Assembly (NCBI RefSeq): GCF_001436255.1
Contig: NZ_AZEI01000076.1
Location: 186,001 to 250,000 of the forward strand
Source of the DNA: Lentilactobacillus rapi DSM 19907 = JCM 15042
GTDB lineage: Bacteria > Bacillota > Bacilli > Lactobacillales > Lactobacillaceae
Length of the DNA stretch: 64,000 nucleotides
Direction of reading: 5' to 3'
The position numbers and the translations under genes are program-made. Positions 20,283-29,738 of this stretch are shown piece after piece. The stretch's first letter is position 1; every line of letters begins with the position of its first letter. The notes beneath the pieces were generated by a model that worked only from the letters and a program-made list of their open reading frames with translations, was not told the DNA's origin and did no database searches.

Positions 20283-21176
20283 TCATCCCTTCGCCCAGTC
20301 TGTATGGTCAACCAGTTGTTTATATAGCAAATTGGTCATGATTCGGTAACCCTTCGTATTTGGATGGAAATGATCATCCGTTGACAAGTAAGCATTCGAT
20401 TGTGCTGTTTGCCCGCTTAATAATGCCTCAATTTGTGTCGCGTCATAGTGGCCGTTTCCAATCACATGAGCTCGTTTTCGTAATCGTTCACGGGATTGAA
20501 CCGTTTTAAACTGGCCATCAGACATCCGCTTATTGATTGGAATGAAGTAAATCCGTGATTGATGATTAACGACAGCTTGGGTTGCGGAATTATTTTGGGC
20601 AACGGCTCGGCTGATGAAGGAAACTTGAGGGAAATAGACGTACACCGGATTATAGATTCCAAAGACAAAGATTGGTGAGTGCGGGTTAAGCTGGCGAATA
20701 TGATTAAATAGTCGCGTAACCCGCTTACTGTATGTGGCTCGGTAATGAGCGAGCTTTGAATCAAGTTTATGGTCACTGGGATCGGTCACATTTTGTTTTA
20801 AAAAGTGCAGCAGATCGTTCCCACCGGTTGTCACTGTGATCACATCTGCATGGCTTAAACTCGTTCGCAATTTTTTTGAAGTCATGACGCGATGATCAAT
20901 TTGATCGGTTGTTTCCCCGGATATGCCAAAATTAGCGCTGGACATGTGAACGTGAGGATTATTCCGATTCACTTTGTTTGTGATCATGTACGTATACCCA
21001 CCACGGTTATTTGGATCGCCAACCCCTTGGGTCAGTGAATCGCCAACTGCCGTTAATTTAACCTGCTTTGGCGGTCGGTTCTGGTATTGATTGTATGCCA
21101 CATAACCGACAGCTGCCACAACAATGACCGCAATGATCATGAGCAAGTACCTCAGTTTATGACTTCTTTTTTTCAC
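20283..21176 (-). CDS. ypmR: membrane-anchored SGNH/GDSL hydrolase (YpmR-like)
   Basis: A 297-residue esterase/lipase-like protein with one N-terminal span (about residues 10-28), so the catalytic domain should lie outside the membrane. SGNH blocks: I, LTAVGDSLTQGVGD (Ser); II, FGISGETTDQI (Gly); III, VTTGGNDLLHF (Asn); V, STDDHFHPNTKG (Asp and His). The start is GTG at 21176 or TTG at 21179; the GGGGGTG site fits the GTG slightly better. The substrate is unknown. It is followed closely by ypmS. Confidence 0.9.
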   Translation of the reverse strand: MKKRSHKLRYLLMIIAVIVVAAVGYVAYNQYQNRPPKQVKLTAVGDSLTQGVGDPNNRGGYTYMITNKVNRNNPHVHMSSANFGISGETTDQIDHRVMTSKKLRTSLSHADVITVTTGGNDLLHFLKQNVTDPSDHKLDSKLAHYRATYSKRVTRLFNHIRQLNPHSPIFVFGIYNPVYVYFPQVSFISRAVAQNNSATQAVVNHQSRIYFIPINKRMSDGQFKTVQSRERLRKRAHVIGNGHYDATQIEALLSGQTAQSNAYLSTDDHFHPNTKGYRIMTNLLYKQLVDHTDWAKG

Positions 21177-21271
21177 CAACGGGCACCCCCTGTCGTCAAA
21201 GTACTGACAATATAAAAGAGAGCATCGACATCACATTCTCGTCTCAGCCCTTCTCGCATAACGAAGCTATT

Positions 21272-22120
21272 TTAATCTGGATCACTATAATAAATCAAGG
21301 CAAATCCACCTTGGCCAACATGGGTCGCAATAATTGGAGAAGTCGTTCGGTAAAATAACGGCACATTAGGAAAGAGTTCTTTTAATTGTTGAACCGTTTC
21401 CCGTAACACATCGGTTTCGGTTACATAAGAAATTCCGATCATTTGAAGTGCCTTGGTATTCTTCATTTCATCGAGAACTTTGCCAAAGAATTTTCGAAGT
21501 GACTTATCACCCCGTCCCTTTGAAATAACCTTCAATTTGCCATCAGCAACTTCTAGTCCTAATTTTAAATTTAAGAAATTGGTAATTGCTCCAGCAATCG
21601 GGTGAAGCCGGCCACCTTTGACAATATTGTCAAGCGTCATTACACAAAGATAAAGTTTGGTATTATCCCGAACTTTGTTAATTTGCTTTACGATTGTATC
21701 ACGGTCGGCCCCTTCTTGGGCAAGCTTAGCAGCTTCAAGAACTTGAAAGCTCAAGCCCCGATCAGTAAAAGTACTGTCAACGACCGTTACATCACTCTTG
21801 CTCAACGTTGCAGCCTGTTCTGCAGCGTGGACCGTTCCGCTGATGGCCTCCAGCATATCAATACAAAGAACTTGGCTGCCGTCTTTTCCAGCCTCGTCAA
21901 ACGCTTCAATGAACTTACCAACAGGCGGTTGACTGGTCTTGGGAAGATCCTTGGCTGCCATCATTTTAGGAACAAACTGTTCATTGTTGATTGTGTCACG
22001 TTCAACATAGACCGTGCCATCGATCATGACTGTTAGGGGAACAATTGTAATATCATATTGTTTAACTTCCTCATCGGATAATTGAGCAGATGAGTCCGTC
22101 ACAATTTTTACTTTTGCCAT
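21272..22120 (-). CDS. DegV family protein (fatty-acid binding, FakB-like)
   Basis: A 282-residue DegV-fold protein. Members bind a fatty acid, and some (FakB) present it to the kinase FakA for phospholipid synthesis. N-terminal VKIVTDSSAQLSDE and PLTVMIDG, TSQPPVGKFIEAF near residue 62, MLEAISGTVHAAEQAA near 90 and KGGRLHPIAGAITNFLNLK near 168 are family features. ATG at 22120. Which DegV paralog this is, and whether it partners FakA, cannot be told here. Confidence 0.92.
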   Translation of the reverse strand: MAKVKIVTDSSAQLSDEEVKQYDITIVPLTVMIDGTVYVERDTINNEQFVPKMMAAKDLPKTSQPPVGKFIEAFDEAGKDGSQVLCIDMLEAISGTVHAAEQAATLSKSDVTVVDSTFTDRGLSFQVLEAAKLAQEGADRDTIVKQINKVRDNTKLYLCVMTLDNIVKGGRLHPIAGAITNFLNLKLGLEVADGKLKVISKGRGDKSLRKFFGKVLDEMKNTKALQMIGISYVTETDVLRETVQQLKELFPNVPLFYRTTSPIIATHVGQGGFALIYYSDPD

Positions 22121-22219
22121 TTACGCCACTCGTTTCTTTACAAAATTGATAATCGTTTTGTTACTCAAAGACAATTATATCAAAGTTTTTTGTTAACTTA
22201 CATGATCATTTTTGTTCAA

Positions 22220-22708
22220 TTAAGCTTTTCGATCATAAACTTCGAACGTGTGTGGAAACGGATTCTTTTCATTCACAATGCCATCGACTGACTTGGCTAG
22301 CTTGAAGTCCGTGTAATTAATTTCAGGCATGTAGGTATCTCCCGTAAAGGAATGGTCAATCTTGGTTCGATATAATCGATCAACTTTGTCTAATAATTGA
22401 GAAAAAATATTGGCGCCACCGGTCACAAAATAATTCTCATTTGGATTTTGATCAATCATTTCACATAACTCAGAAATTGAGGAAATCACCAAAACCCCCG
22501 CTGGAAAATCAGTTTTTCGAGAGACAACGATGTTTTGTCGTCCTGGCAGCGGTCGATTGTAACTCCGAAACGTATTGGCACCTGAAATGATCGGGTGCCC
22601 CATCGTTGTATTCTTAAAATATTTCATATCGTCAGCCAAATGCCAAGGGAGCCCACCTTTGGTACCAATCAAACCGTTGGCATCTTCTGCCCAAATATAA
22701 GAAATCAT
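22220..22708 (-). CDS. dfrA: dihydrofolate reductase
   Basis: Reduces dihydrofolate to tetrahydrofolate with NADPH, the partner reaction of thymidylate synthase next door. The protein is 162 residues, standard for chromosomal DHFR: MISYIWAEDANGLIGTKG, the LPWHLADDMKYFKNTT substrate loop near residue 21, GHPIISGANTFRSY, and VTGGANIFSQLL near residue 96. It lies 12 bases downstream of thyA on the same strand, the usual thyA-dfrA pair. ATG at 22708. Confidence 0.96.
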   Translation of the reverse strand: MISYIWAEDANGLIGTKGGLPWHLADDMKYFKNTTMGHPIISGANTFRSYNRPLPGRQNIVVSRKTDFPAGVLVISSISELCEMIDQNPNENYFVTGGANIFSQLLDKVDRLYRTKIDHSFTGDTYMPEINYTDFKLAKSVDGIVNEKNPFPHTFEVYDRKA

Positions 22709-22720
22709 TGATTGAGCCTC

Positions 22721-23671
22721 CTAAACGGCCACTGGCGCTTTAATTTTGGGATATGGATCATAGTTCTTAACTTTAATATCGCTCATTGTGAAATCGTCAA
22801 GATGTTTTTTCTCCGGATTTAACCATAATTGTGGGGCATCATGTGGTTTCCGGGTTAATTGTTCCTTTACCTGTTCAATGTGGTTGGAATAAATATGGGC
22901 ATCTCCAAGCGTATGAACAAAATCACCAACTTCCAGACCACATTCGCGAGCGATTAAGGACGTTAAAAGCGCGTAACTGGCAATATTAAACGGGACCCCA
23001 ATAAAGATATCGCCTGAACGCTGGTAAAGCTGACAGCTTAATTTGCCATCAACGACATAAAACTGGAACATTGTATGACAAGGGGGTAAAGCCATTGAAG
23101 GCACGTCCTCTGGATTCCAGGCGGAAACAATCATTCTTCTGGAATCAGGATGATTCTTGATCAAATCAATCACGTTTTGAATTTGATCAATGGTTTGGCC
23201 CTTCGAAGTCTTCCAAGCACGCCATTGACTCCCATAAATCAAGCCAAGATCGCCGTATTTGTTGGCAAAGTCTTCATCGTCAAGAATTTTTTGACAAAAC
23301 AAATTCATCTGTTCCTTATATACTTTGTTAAATTCAGGATCCTTGAGGGCCCGATGAGAGAAGTCGGTCATGTCTGGGCCTTGATAATCAGCAGATTGAA
23401 CGTAGTTTTGAAATGGCCATTCATCCCAAATATGATTCTTGTGTTGTAATAAGAACCGAATATTTGTGCCACCCTTTAAGAACCATAACAGTTCACTCTT
23501 AATTAAGCCGAATGGCACTTTTTTTGTGGTCAGTAACGGGAATCCCTCAGAAAGATCAAAACGCATTTGGTACCCAAAAGTACTCAAAGTACCTGTGTGG
23601 GTTCGATCGGATTTTTTGTGACCATTTTCCAAAACATACTTTTCGAGGTTCAGATAGGCATCTTCTAACAT
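22721..23671 (-). CDS. thyA: thymidylate synthase
   Basis: Methylates dUMP to dTMP with methylene-tetrahydrofolate. The protein is 316 residues, in the long ThyA class. Marks are [20 protein letters not shown] near residues 21-40, the active-site Cys in [14 protein letters not shown] near 198, [20 protein letters not shown], and [15 protein letters not shown] at 23671 with an AAGGAGAATTATC ribosome site. It lies 21 bases after the ABC-F ATPase gene and just before dfrA. Confidence 0.97.
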   Translation of the reverse strand: MLEDAYLNLEKYVLENGHKKSDRTHTGTLSTFGYQMRFDLSEGFPLLTTKKVPFGLIKSELLWFLKGGTNIRFLLQHKNHIWDEWPFQNYVQSADYQGPDMTDFSHRALKDPEFNKVYKEQMNLFCQKILDDEDFANKYGDLGLIYGSQWRAWKTSKGQTIDQIQNVIDLIKNHPDSRRMIVSAWNPEDVPSMALPPCHTMFQFYVVDGKLSCQLYQRSGDIFIGVPFNIASYALLTSLIARECGLEVGDFVHTLGDAHIYSNHIEQVKEQLTRKPHDAPQLWLNPEKKHLDDFTMSDIKVKNYDPYPKIKAPVAV

Positions 23672-23692
23672 GATAATTCTCCTTTTAAATGG

Positions 23693-25600
23693 TTATTCAG
23701 CATATTCACTCAGGTATTCCCAACGTTTGATCTTTTGATCGATTTCTGCTTCTAATTTATCCTTTTGCGCTTGCAAATCGGCAAGCTTGTCGTAATCACT
23801 GCCGTTGGACTGCATCTGCTTTTCGATCTCAGACTGTTGGCCTTCCAGAGTATCAATATCCTTCTCAATATGACCGTACTCGAGTTGTTCAGCATACGTT
23901 AATTTTTTCTTTTTGTCGTTATCACCGGAATTCTCAGCGGAATCCGGCGCTTTTTCTTTAACCGAAACAGATTTAGCTTGACTGGTTTCTTTTTTTACGG
24001 ACTGGCGTTTGTGAGCTAAATAATCCGTAAACCGGCCACGATGTTCTTCAATGACGCCATCACCATCAAATATCAATAATCGATCGGCTACTTTATCCAA
24101 GAAATAACGGTCGTGAGAAACGGTAATGACCGTTCCTTGAAATTTAGAAATATAGTCTTCCAGCACGGTCAGAGTTGCGATGTCCAAATCATTGGTTGGC
24201 TCATCCAACAACAAAACATTTGGTTGCTGCATCAATAATTTCAGCAGGTAAAGACGCCGCTTTTCACCACCGGATAATTTCCGAATCAGCGTCCCATGCA
24301 TAAATCTTGGAAATAAAAATTGCTCCAAAAGTTCAGTCACACTGATTTTTTGGCCATTCTTGTCAGTGACTTGCTGACCAATTTCATTTAAGTAGCTAAT
24401 CACCCGCTTATCTTCTGGAATCGGTTCCGTTAACTGGGTATAATACGCCATTTTAACCGTTTCGCCAATCTTTATGATGCCCGAATCCAGTTTCAGTCGC
24501 CCGGCAATGACATTCAGTAAACTGGTCTTCCCAGCGCCGTTCTCACCGCTGATTCCGATCCGTTCGTTGGGCTGAACCAGGATATTAAAGTCCTTCAGGA
24601 TGGTTTGACCGCCAATACTCAAGTTGGCATCCTTCATCTTGATAACTTCCTTACCCAGTCGAGTTTGGCCAAGGGAAATATCAACGTCCTGATCAAGCTT
24701 AAGCGTATTCACATTTTCCTTGAGATCATTAAACCGATTAATTCGAGCTTGTTGTTTGGTAGAACGGGCTTTCGCACCGGTCTTCATCCAAGCTAATTCT
24801 GACTTATAAAGCTGCTGGGTTTTATGTTGAGCGTCAATTTCTCCCTGTACCCGCGTGGCTTTTTGAGCAACATAATCTTGATAGTTACCCTCGTATTCAT
24901 AGAGCTTACCAAATGACAGTTCCCAAATTTTGTTCGCAACCTGATCCAGAAAATATCGATCATGGGTCACAACAATCAAGGAGCCTTTATAACCAGCCAA
25001 GTAGTTTTGCAACCAGTCAATGGAGTCAAAGTCCAAATGGTTAGTCGGTTCATCCAGCAACAGAAGATCGGGCGATTGAATCAACACCTGAGCCAACCCG
25101 ACACGACGGCGCTGGCCACCGGAAAGTTCACCAACTTTTTGGTTATAATCATCGATTTTTAACTGAGTCAAAATCGTTTTAACATCACTTTGAGCGTTCC
25201 AAGCATCTTCTTCATTCATTCGAGCTTCAGCCTTGGTATAACGCTTTTCTGCTGCTTCATCTTCTGGATGGGCAGAGTATTCTTTCAACGTATTTTCATA
25301 ATTTCTGATTGTTTGGTAAACCTTCTGTGAACCCGAAAAAACGGCATCCATTATTGATAAATTGTCATCAAGTTCGGGATCCTGGGTCAAATAGCCGATC
25401 GTATACGACTTGGAAGTAATGATATCGCCAGTCGAATCATGATCCATTCCAGAAATTGCATTCAAAAGCGATGTTTTGCCACTTCCGTTTGTTCCAATCA
25501 ACCCGATTCGATCATGTTCATTGATCATAAAACTGAGATTATCAAAAAGCGTTTTTTCACCATACGTTTTGGTTAATCCTTCAACCCGCATTGTTTCCAT
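23693..25600 (-). CDS. ABC-F family ATPase, Uup/YfmR type
   Basis: A 635-residue soluble protein with two ABC ATPase domains and no membrane domain, so it belongs to the ABC-F translation factors. First cassette: GTNGSGKTSLL near 37-47 and LSGGQRRRVGLAQ near 160. Second: GENGAGKTSLL near 350 and LSGGEKRRLYLLK near 440. A charged linker rich in Lys/Ser and a C-terminal coiled coil (about 565-632) are typical of Uup/YfmR. These proteins act on the ribosome and help translation past difficult sequences; antibiotic protection is less likely, given the chromosomal housekeeping setting. ATG at 25600. Confidence 0.93.
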   Translation of the reverse strand: METMRVEGLTKTYGEKTLFDNLSFMINEHDRIGLIGTNGSGKTSLLNAISGMDHDSTGDIITSKSYTIGYLTQDPELDDNLSIMDAVFSGSQKVYQTIRNYENTLKEYSAHPEDEAAEKRYTKAEARMNEEDAWNAQSDVKTILTQLKIDDYNQKVGELSGGQRRRVGLAQVLIQSPDLLLLDEPTNHLDFDSIDWLQNYLAGYKGSLIVVTHDRYFLDQVANKIWELSFGKLYEYEGNYQDYVAQKATRVQGEIDAQHKTQQLYKSELAWMKTGAKARSTKQQARINRFNDLKENVNTLKLDQDVDISLGQTRLGKEVIKMKDANLSIGGQTILKDFNILVQPNERIGISGENGAGKTSLLNVIAGRLKLDSGIIKIGETVKMAYYTQLTEPIPEDKRVISYLNEIGQQVTDKNGQKISVTELLEQFLFPRFMHGTLIRKLSGGEKRRLYLLKLLMQQPNVLLLDEPTNDLDIATLTVLEDYISKFQGTVITVSHDRYFLDKVADRLLIFDGDGVIEEHRGRFTDYLAHKRQSVKKETSQAKSVSVKEKAPDSAENSGDNDKKKKLTYAEQLEYGHIEKDIDTLEGQQSEIEKQMQSNGSDYDKLADLQAQKDKLEAEIDQKIKRWEYLSEYAE

Positions 25601-25603
25601 TAA

Positions 25604-26824
25604 TTAATCATCCTCGTTTATAAAACTTTTTGTCGCACTGATGAGCGCTGGTTGGGTGTTGGCCACCTTAGCGTCAACCACAGCTTTTTCTAAATAACTT
25701 AACGTTTCACCTAATTGTGGGCTGGGTTGTAAAATCCCATCCTTAATGAGTTGGCCGCCGGTAATTTTAAGCTGTTTTTTGTCCGTGATTGGTAAGTGGT
25801 CATAATCAGCCACATACCCGGAGAAATCACTGGTCGAAATGGCATTCAAAATAGTCACAGCGTTTTCAACATTTTCCCTGCCAGCTCGGTATAAATCCCA
25901 GTTGGACAGTTCATTCGAACTCATTCTAAAAAGTAATTCAGTCGTTAGTATAACATCATTGATCACTTTATTGGCAGTCTTCCACTTTTTCAAAAATGTG
26001 CGGATCGCTTCGGCTGAGAAGTTGAAATAAAAGGCGAGTAATGACCAAACCTGAGGCTCATTAGTCAGTCGAAAATGGCTGTTAACGATCGTTTGTAATT
26101 GAGCCAGCCAGTTGCCTAATTCGGGCATATATTTGTAAAGGTTTGTCTCAATAGCCAAGTTCAAGCCATTTTGGGCATCCACCCCCATCATCATTTTGAC
26201 AAACTCGGAATGGGTTCGCTCCACCGCAATTTTTGCCAGTAACTGACTATGACATTTGATGCCGGCGAGGGTTTTTGCTTCGATTTTAAAGTCTAGCTGG
26301 CTGGCAAATCGGATCGCTCGCATCATCCTCAAGGCATCCTCATTAAAGCGCTCGTTGGGATCACCCACCGCGCGGATAATTTTAGCGTCCATATCAGCCA
26401 AGCCACCGAATAAATCAGTGATCTGTCCGCTCTCACTCATCGCAAGCGCATTGATTGTAAAATCTCGGCGTTTAAGGTCTTCTTTTAGCGACCTCACGAA
26501 GTTCACTTCATCCGGTCGACGATAATCTTGATAGCCCGATTCAGTCCGAAAAGTCGTCACTTCGTAGCCGTTTCCGTGATCAAGAATCATCACCGTTCCG
26601 TGTTCAATTCCAGTATCAACTGTTCGCTTGAATAAGCTCTTAACCTCGCTGGGATAAGCACTAGTGGCAATATCGACATCATGAATTGGTCGATGCAAGA
26701 GTGTATCTCTAACAGAACCACCAACAAAATAAGCCTCATAACCTGCGGCTTCAATCTTTCTTAGGATTGGTAATGCCTCTTGAAATTCAGTTGGAATTTT
26801 ATCCATTTTCACGCTAATCGCCAT
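25604..26824 (-). CDS. cca: CCA-adding tRNA nucleotidyltransferase
   Basis: Adds or repairs the 3'-CCA end of tRNAs; class II enzyme of 406 residues. Marks are AYFVGGSVRDTLLHRPIHD and VDIATSA with the catalytic Asp pair, the RRDFTINALAM motif and RFNEDALRMMRAIRFASQL. The ATG at 26824 is chosen; the GGAGGAG site lies 14 bases upstream, rather far, and no better start exists. An alternative ATG lies six codons downstream (26806). The stop is only 3 bases from the ABC-F start. Confidence 0.95.
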   Translation of the reverse strand: MAISVKMDKIPTEFQEALPILRKIEAAGYEAYFVGGSVRDTLLHRPIHDVDIATSAYPSEVKSLFKRTVDTGIEHGTVMILDHGNGYEVTTFRTESGYQDYRRPDEVNFVRSLKEDLKRRDFTINALAMSESGQITDLFGGLADMDAKIIRAVGDPNERFNEDALRMMRAIRFASQLDFKIEAKTLAGIKCHSQLLAKIAVERTHSEFVKMMMGVDAQNGLNLAIETNLYKYMPELGNWLAQLQTIVNSHFRLTNEPQVWSLLAFYFNFSAEAIRTFLKKWKTANKVINDVILTTELLFRMSSNELSNWDLYRAGRENVENAVTILNAISTSDFSGYVADYDHLPITDKKQLKITGGQLIKDGILQPSPQLGETLSYLEKAVVDAKVANTQPALISATKSFINEDD

Positions 26825-26955
26825 CCAATTTCTTTTTACTCCTCCAACAATTTTAACAGAATTAGGGCCAGAATAAAAAAGAATGTCGCAAAGATTGCCA
26901 TTTGGCAACGAAACTTGCTATGATTAGTCGGTGACTATTTCTGGGAGGTAAAACG

Positions 26956-27840
26956 ATGGCACAAAAACAAACTCATTTAAATATTTCGTTGATTGATTTG
27001 GTCGTAATCGCACTTGGAACTGCAATTTATTCGTTTGGAATTGTTTTCTTTAACATTTATAATCACCTTGCTGACGGCGGGGTAACTGGTATTACATTGA
27101 TTTTGAGAGCCCTTTTCCATATTGATCCAGCGTATTCAACCATTCTGGTCAACATCCCCCTTTTTATGATTGGCTATCGTTTCCTTGGCAAAAAAGACAT
27201 GTTTTACACATTGTATGGCACAATTGTGTTAGCTGTGTTCCTGTGGATCTGGCAACGAGTGCCCCTCGTGATTAATATTGATCACGACTTATTGCTGTCA
27301 GCGATCGGTGCCGGCCTATTCGGCGGTTTTGGTTGTGGAATTGTTTATCGATTTGGTGGCACGACTGGCGGTGTCGATATTGTTGCTCGCCTCTTTGAAC
27401 GTTTCAAAGGAATTCAAATGGGGCAAACCCTATTAACAATTGATGTTATCGTTCTCTTGTCATCATTGATTTATTTGGACGTCCGCCAAATGGCCTACAC
27501 TTTAATTTACGTCTGGATCTTTTCGGTCATCGTCAACTTTACCCAACAGGGTGCTTACACCGCCCGCGGAATTCTCATCATCAGTAATGAATCAAACGCC
27601 ATTTCGACGGCCATCCAGAGCGAACTGAGCCGTGGCGTCACCTTTTTAAATGCAGAGGGCGGCTATTCGCATCATCCAAAGCAAATCATCTACTGCGTGG
27701 TATCCCCGAGTGAGCTGCATAGTCTAAAACAACTTGTGGAATCCATCGATAAAGAAGCGTTTATTTCAATTTTAAATGTCAACGAGGCCATTGGTGAAGG
27801 ATTTACGTATAAGCGGCCAAAGAAGTTCAAAATACTGTAA
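26956..27840 (+). CDS. YitT family membrane protein (DUF2179)
   Basis: A 294-residue protein with about five or six N-terminal membrane spans and a C-terminal cytoplasmic DUF2179 domain. The GGVTGITLILRALF and GGTTGGVDIVARLF repeats in the membrane part, and RGVTFLNAEGGYSHHPKQII in the soluble part, are family hallmarks. Function in lactobacilli is unknown. ATG at 26956 with a TGGGAGGTAAAACG ribosome site. Divergent from cca and convergent with the TPR gene. Confidence 0.92.
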   Translation: MAQKQTHLNISLIDLVVIALGTAIYSFGIVFFNIYNHLADGGVTGITLILRALFHIDPAYSTILVNIPLFMIGYRFLGKKDMFYTLYGTIVLAVFLWIWQRVPLVINIDHDLLLSAIGAGLFGGFGCGIVYRFGGTTGGVDIVARLFERFKGIQMGQTLLTIDVIVLLSSLIYLDVRQMAYTLIYVWIFSVIVNFTQQGAYTARGILIISNESNAISTAIQSELSRGVTFLNAEGGYSHHPKQIIYCVVSPSELHSLKQLVESIDKEAFISILNVNEAIGEGFTYKRPKKFKIL

Positions 27841-27880
27841 TGTGAGTACATTTCCGACCAGTTCAGTCTCGTCCAACTCA

Positions 27881-27927
27881 AAAAGCATCCTCCCAGAAAC
27901 TCAATCAGTCTCTGTGGGGATGCTTTT
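27881..27927. terminator. bidirectional terminator after yitT and the TPR gene
   Basis: AAAAGCATCC at 27881-27890 pairs with GGATGCTTTT at 27918-27927, with further imperfect pairing inward. T runs lie at both ends in the respective directions. The right end is three bases from the stop of the convergent TPR gene. Confidence 0.85.
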
Positions 27928-27929
27928 AG

Positions 27930-29192
27930 TTATAAATCACTATCTTCGTCATACATCGACGCCATCTCCAAATCATCCGGCACCAATTCAAGATACTTCT
28001 TCAGATATTGCTTTTCTTTCTCAACATCAGCTGCTTCTCGATAGAACAAAGCCGCATGTTTCAAGAAACTTGGGTTGTCACTCAATTCATGGGCAGCAAT
28101 CTCATAATTATTGGCAGCCAACTTCGTTTTACCTGCATTTTGATAAGATTGCGCCAAATTATAGGCTAAATGGGCATCAAAAACGTGATCTTCGACGACT
28201 GGCTCTAAAAGCTTCAGATTATCGCTGTAACGCTCATGGGAAATATACCAGTCGGATACTAATGTCAGGATTTCCATATCGTCAGGGGCGATTTCTCGAC
28301 CTTTTAGCAAGTATTTTAATGCGAGATCATCCTCGTTAGCCATTGTGGCAATTTGGCCAGCCTTCTGCCAGATCTTTTCGTTGTACTGATCAATCGCAAT
28401 TCCTTCCTGAATCGCCGTCAAGGCTTCATCCACTCGCTTCAGGTTAACAAATGAATCAGCTAGATATGGATATAAGGAGCTGTATTGGGGGTCGGAGTCA
28501 CGAAGATCTTCAAATGCTTTAATTGCTTTGGTGTAATCTTTTAAATTAAAGTAAGTAAATGCTAATTCAAATTTAACATCACTGCTCATTTTGACGGGCT
28601 TAATTTGTTCCAAATAACCGACGGCCTGCTCAAACTTGCCAATTTCAGCATAAGATACTCCCAAGCGCTCAACCAAATCAACGGCCGACATTTCAAGCGT
28701 TCCTGATTTGATGAGCGTCAGATACAAATTAATCGCTTTCCGGTAGTTGCGGGTTGTAAAGTAAAATTCAGCTAACGCAAATTGAATGACCGGCTCGTCA
28801 GGAGCTAATTTTTGGGCTTCTAAGAGCTTTTGCTCACTGATCTCAAACATACCCTGGGTTTGGTAGAGATCGGCGGAGACCATCAATGAGCGTACATATT
28901 CGGGTGATTTTGGTGATACATGGGACAAATAATTCAACGCCTTGTCATCATCGTCTTTATCAATTGCCAATTCCGCCAAATTAATTTTTAAATTATCGTC
29001 ATCTGGAAATTTTTTGAGTAACTTTTCATAAATAGTAGTTGAATCATCTGAAAATCCCAACGAATACAATTCCTCGGCAAGTGAATAAAGCATGTCGTCT
29101 GAATCGTTAGCCAATGCTAATTGAAATGATTTTTTGAAATCATCTAATTGACCACTTTCAAGTTGGTCAAGGGCGGTTTGTGAATAAGTCAT
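27930..29192 (-). CDS. tetratricopeptide repeat protein (YpiA-like)
   Basis: A 420-residue soluble, acidic protein made almost wholly of TPR-type helical hairpins, for example AEELYSLGFSDDSTTIYEKL, FALAEFYFTTRNYRKAINLY and YPYLADSFVNLKRVDEALT. It matches the layout of the Firmicutes YpiA-like TPR proteins found near hup and der. TPRs mediate protein contacts; the partner is unknown. ATG at 29192. A terminator for hup lies just upstream. Confidence 0.88.
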   Translation of the reverse strand: MTYSQTALDQLESGQLDDFKKSFQLALANDSDDMLYSLAEELYSLGFSDDSTTIYEKLLKKFPDDDNLKINLAELAIDKDDDDKALNYLSHVSPKSPEYVRSLMVSADLYQTQGMFEISEQKLLEAQKLAPDEPVIQFALAEFYFTTRNYRKAINLYLTLIKSGTLEMSAVDLVERLGVSYAEIGKFEQAVGYLEQIKPVKMSSDVKFELAFTYFNLKDYTKAIKAFEDLRDSDPQYSSLYPYLADSFVNLKRVDEALTAIQEGIAIDQYNEKIWQKAGQIATMANEDDLALKYLLKGREIAPDDMEILTLVSDWYISHERYSDNLKLLEPVVEDHVFDAHLAYNLAQSYQNAGKTKLAANNYEIAAHELSDNPSFLKHAALFYREAADVEKEKQYLKKYLELVPDDLEMASMYDEDSDL

Positions 29193-29211
29193 GTCAGTCC
29201 TCCATAGGTAT

Positions 29212-29247
29212 CAAAAAAGCCAGCCCGACATATGCCGTTCTGGCTTA
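29212..29247 (-). terminator. intrinsic terminator of hup
   Basis: On the minus strand AAGCCAG pairs with CTGGCTT across a loop containing a further CG pair, followed by a run of T. It lies 12 bases past the hup stop and just before the TPR gene. Confidence 0.88.
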
Positions 29248-29258
29248 ACAGATGAATA

Positions 29259-29534
29259 CTATTTAACAGCATCCTTGAGCGCCTTACCAGGTTTGAAAGC
29301 TGGTACCTTGCTTGCAGGAATTTGAATTTCTTGACCTGTTTGTGGGTTACGACCCTTACGAGCGGCACGTTGACGTACTTCGAAGTTACCGAAGCCGATC
29401 AATTGAACCTTGTCGCCTTTTGCTAAACTGCTTTGGATTGAATCAAATACGGCATCCACAGCTGCTGTAGCATCTTTTTTAGTTAAACCAGTTGCTGATG
29501 CAACATTGCTTACTAATTCTGCTTTATTTGCCAT
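29259..29534 (-). CDS. hup: HU family DNA-binding protein
   Basis: Nucleoid-associated HU, 91 residues, basic homodimer that bends DNA. Sequence is canonical: [40 protein letters not shown] and [20 protein letters not shown] with the DNA-binding arm and its Pro. The ATG at 29534 follows GGAGGTG by 8 bases; a GTG four codons upstream overlaps that site. It stands alone with its own terminator, as expected for an abundant protein. The gap between it and der (about 200 bases) should hold its promoter; I see nothing else there. Confidence 0.97.
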   Translation of the reverse strand: MANKAELVSNVASATGLTKKDATAAVDAVFDSIQSSLAKGDKVQLIGFGNFEVRQRAARKGRNPQTGQEIQIPASKVPAFKPGKALKDAVK

Positions 29535-29738
29535 GAGTGTATTCACCTCCCTCGAAGATAGGTATGTAAAACATCACAAACTTGATTCGTTGGAATCCAG
29601 AATTGCTAAAACAATACTTTTCGTATCATTTCTTGTTCCAAGATAGCATAAGAACGCCGTCATTGCAATGTTTTATTCGAATTTAGTGCCCAAATCCGCC
29701 TAATTAAGACAATATTGTAATAATTGGGGCAAAATGCA

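Noticed and set aside
27776-28339. A 187-codon plus-strand frame after yitT.
   Set aside because: It overlaps the end of yitT, the terminator and the TPR gene in antisense; the TPR protein has clear repeats, so this frame is a shadow.
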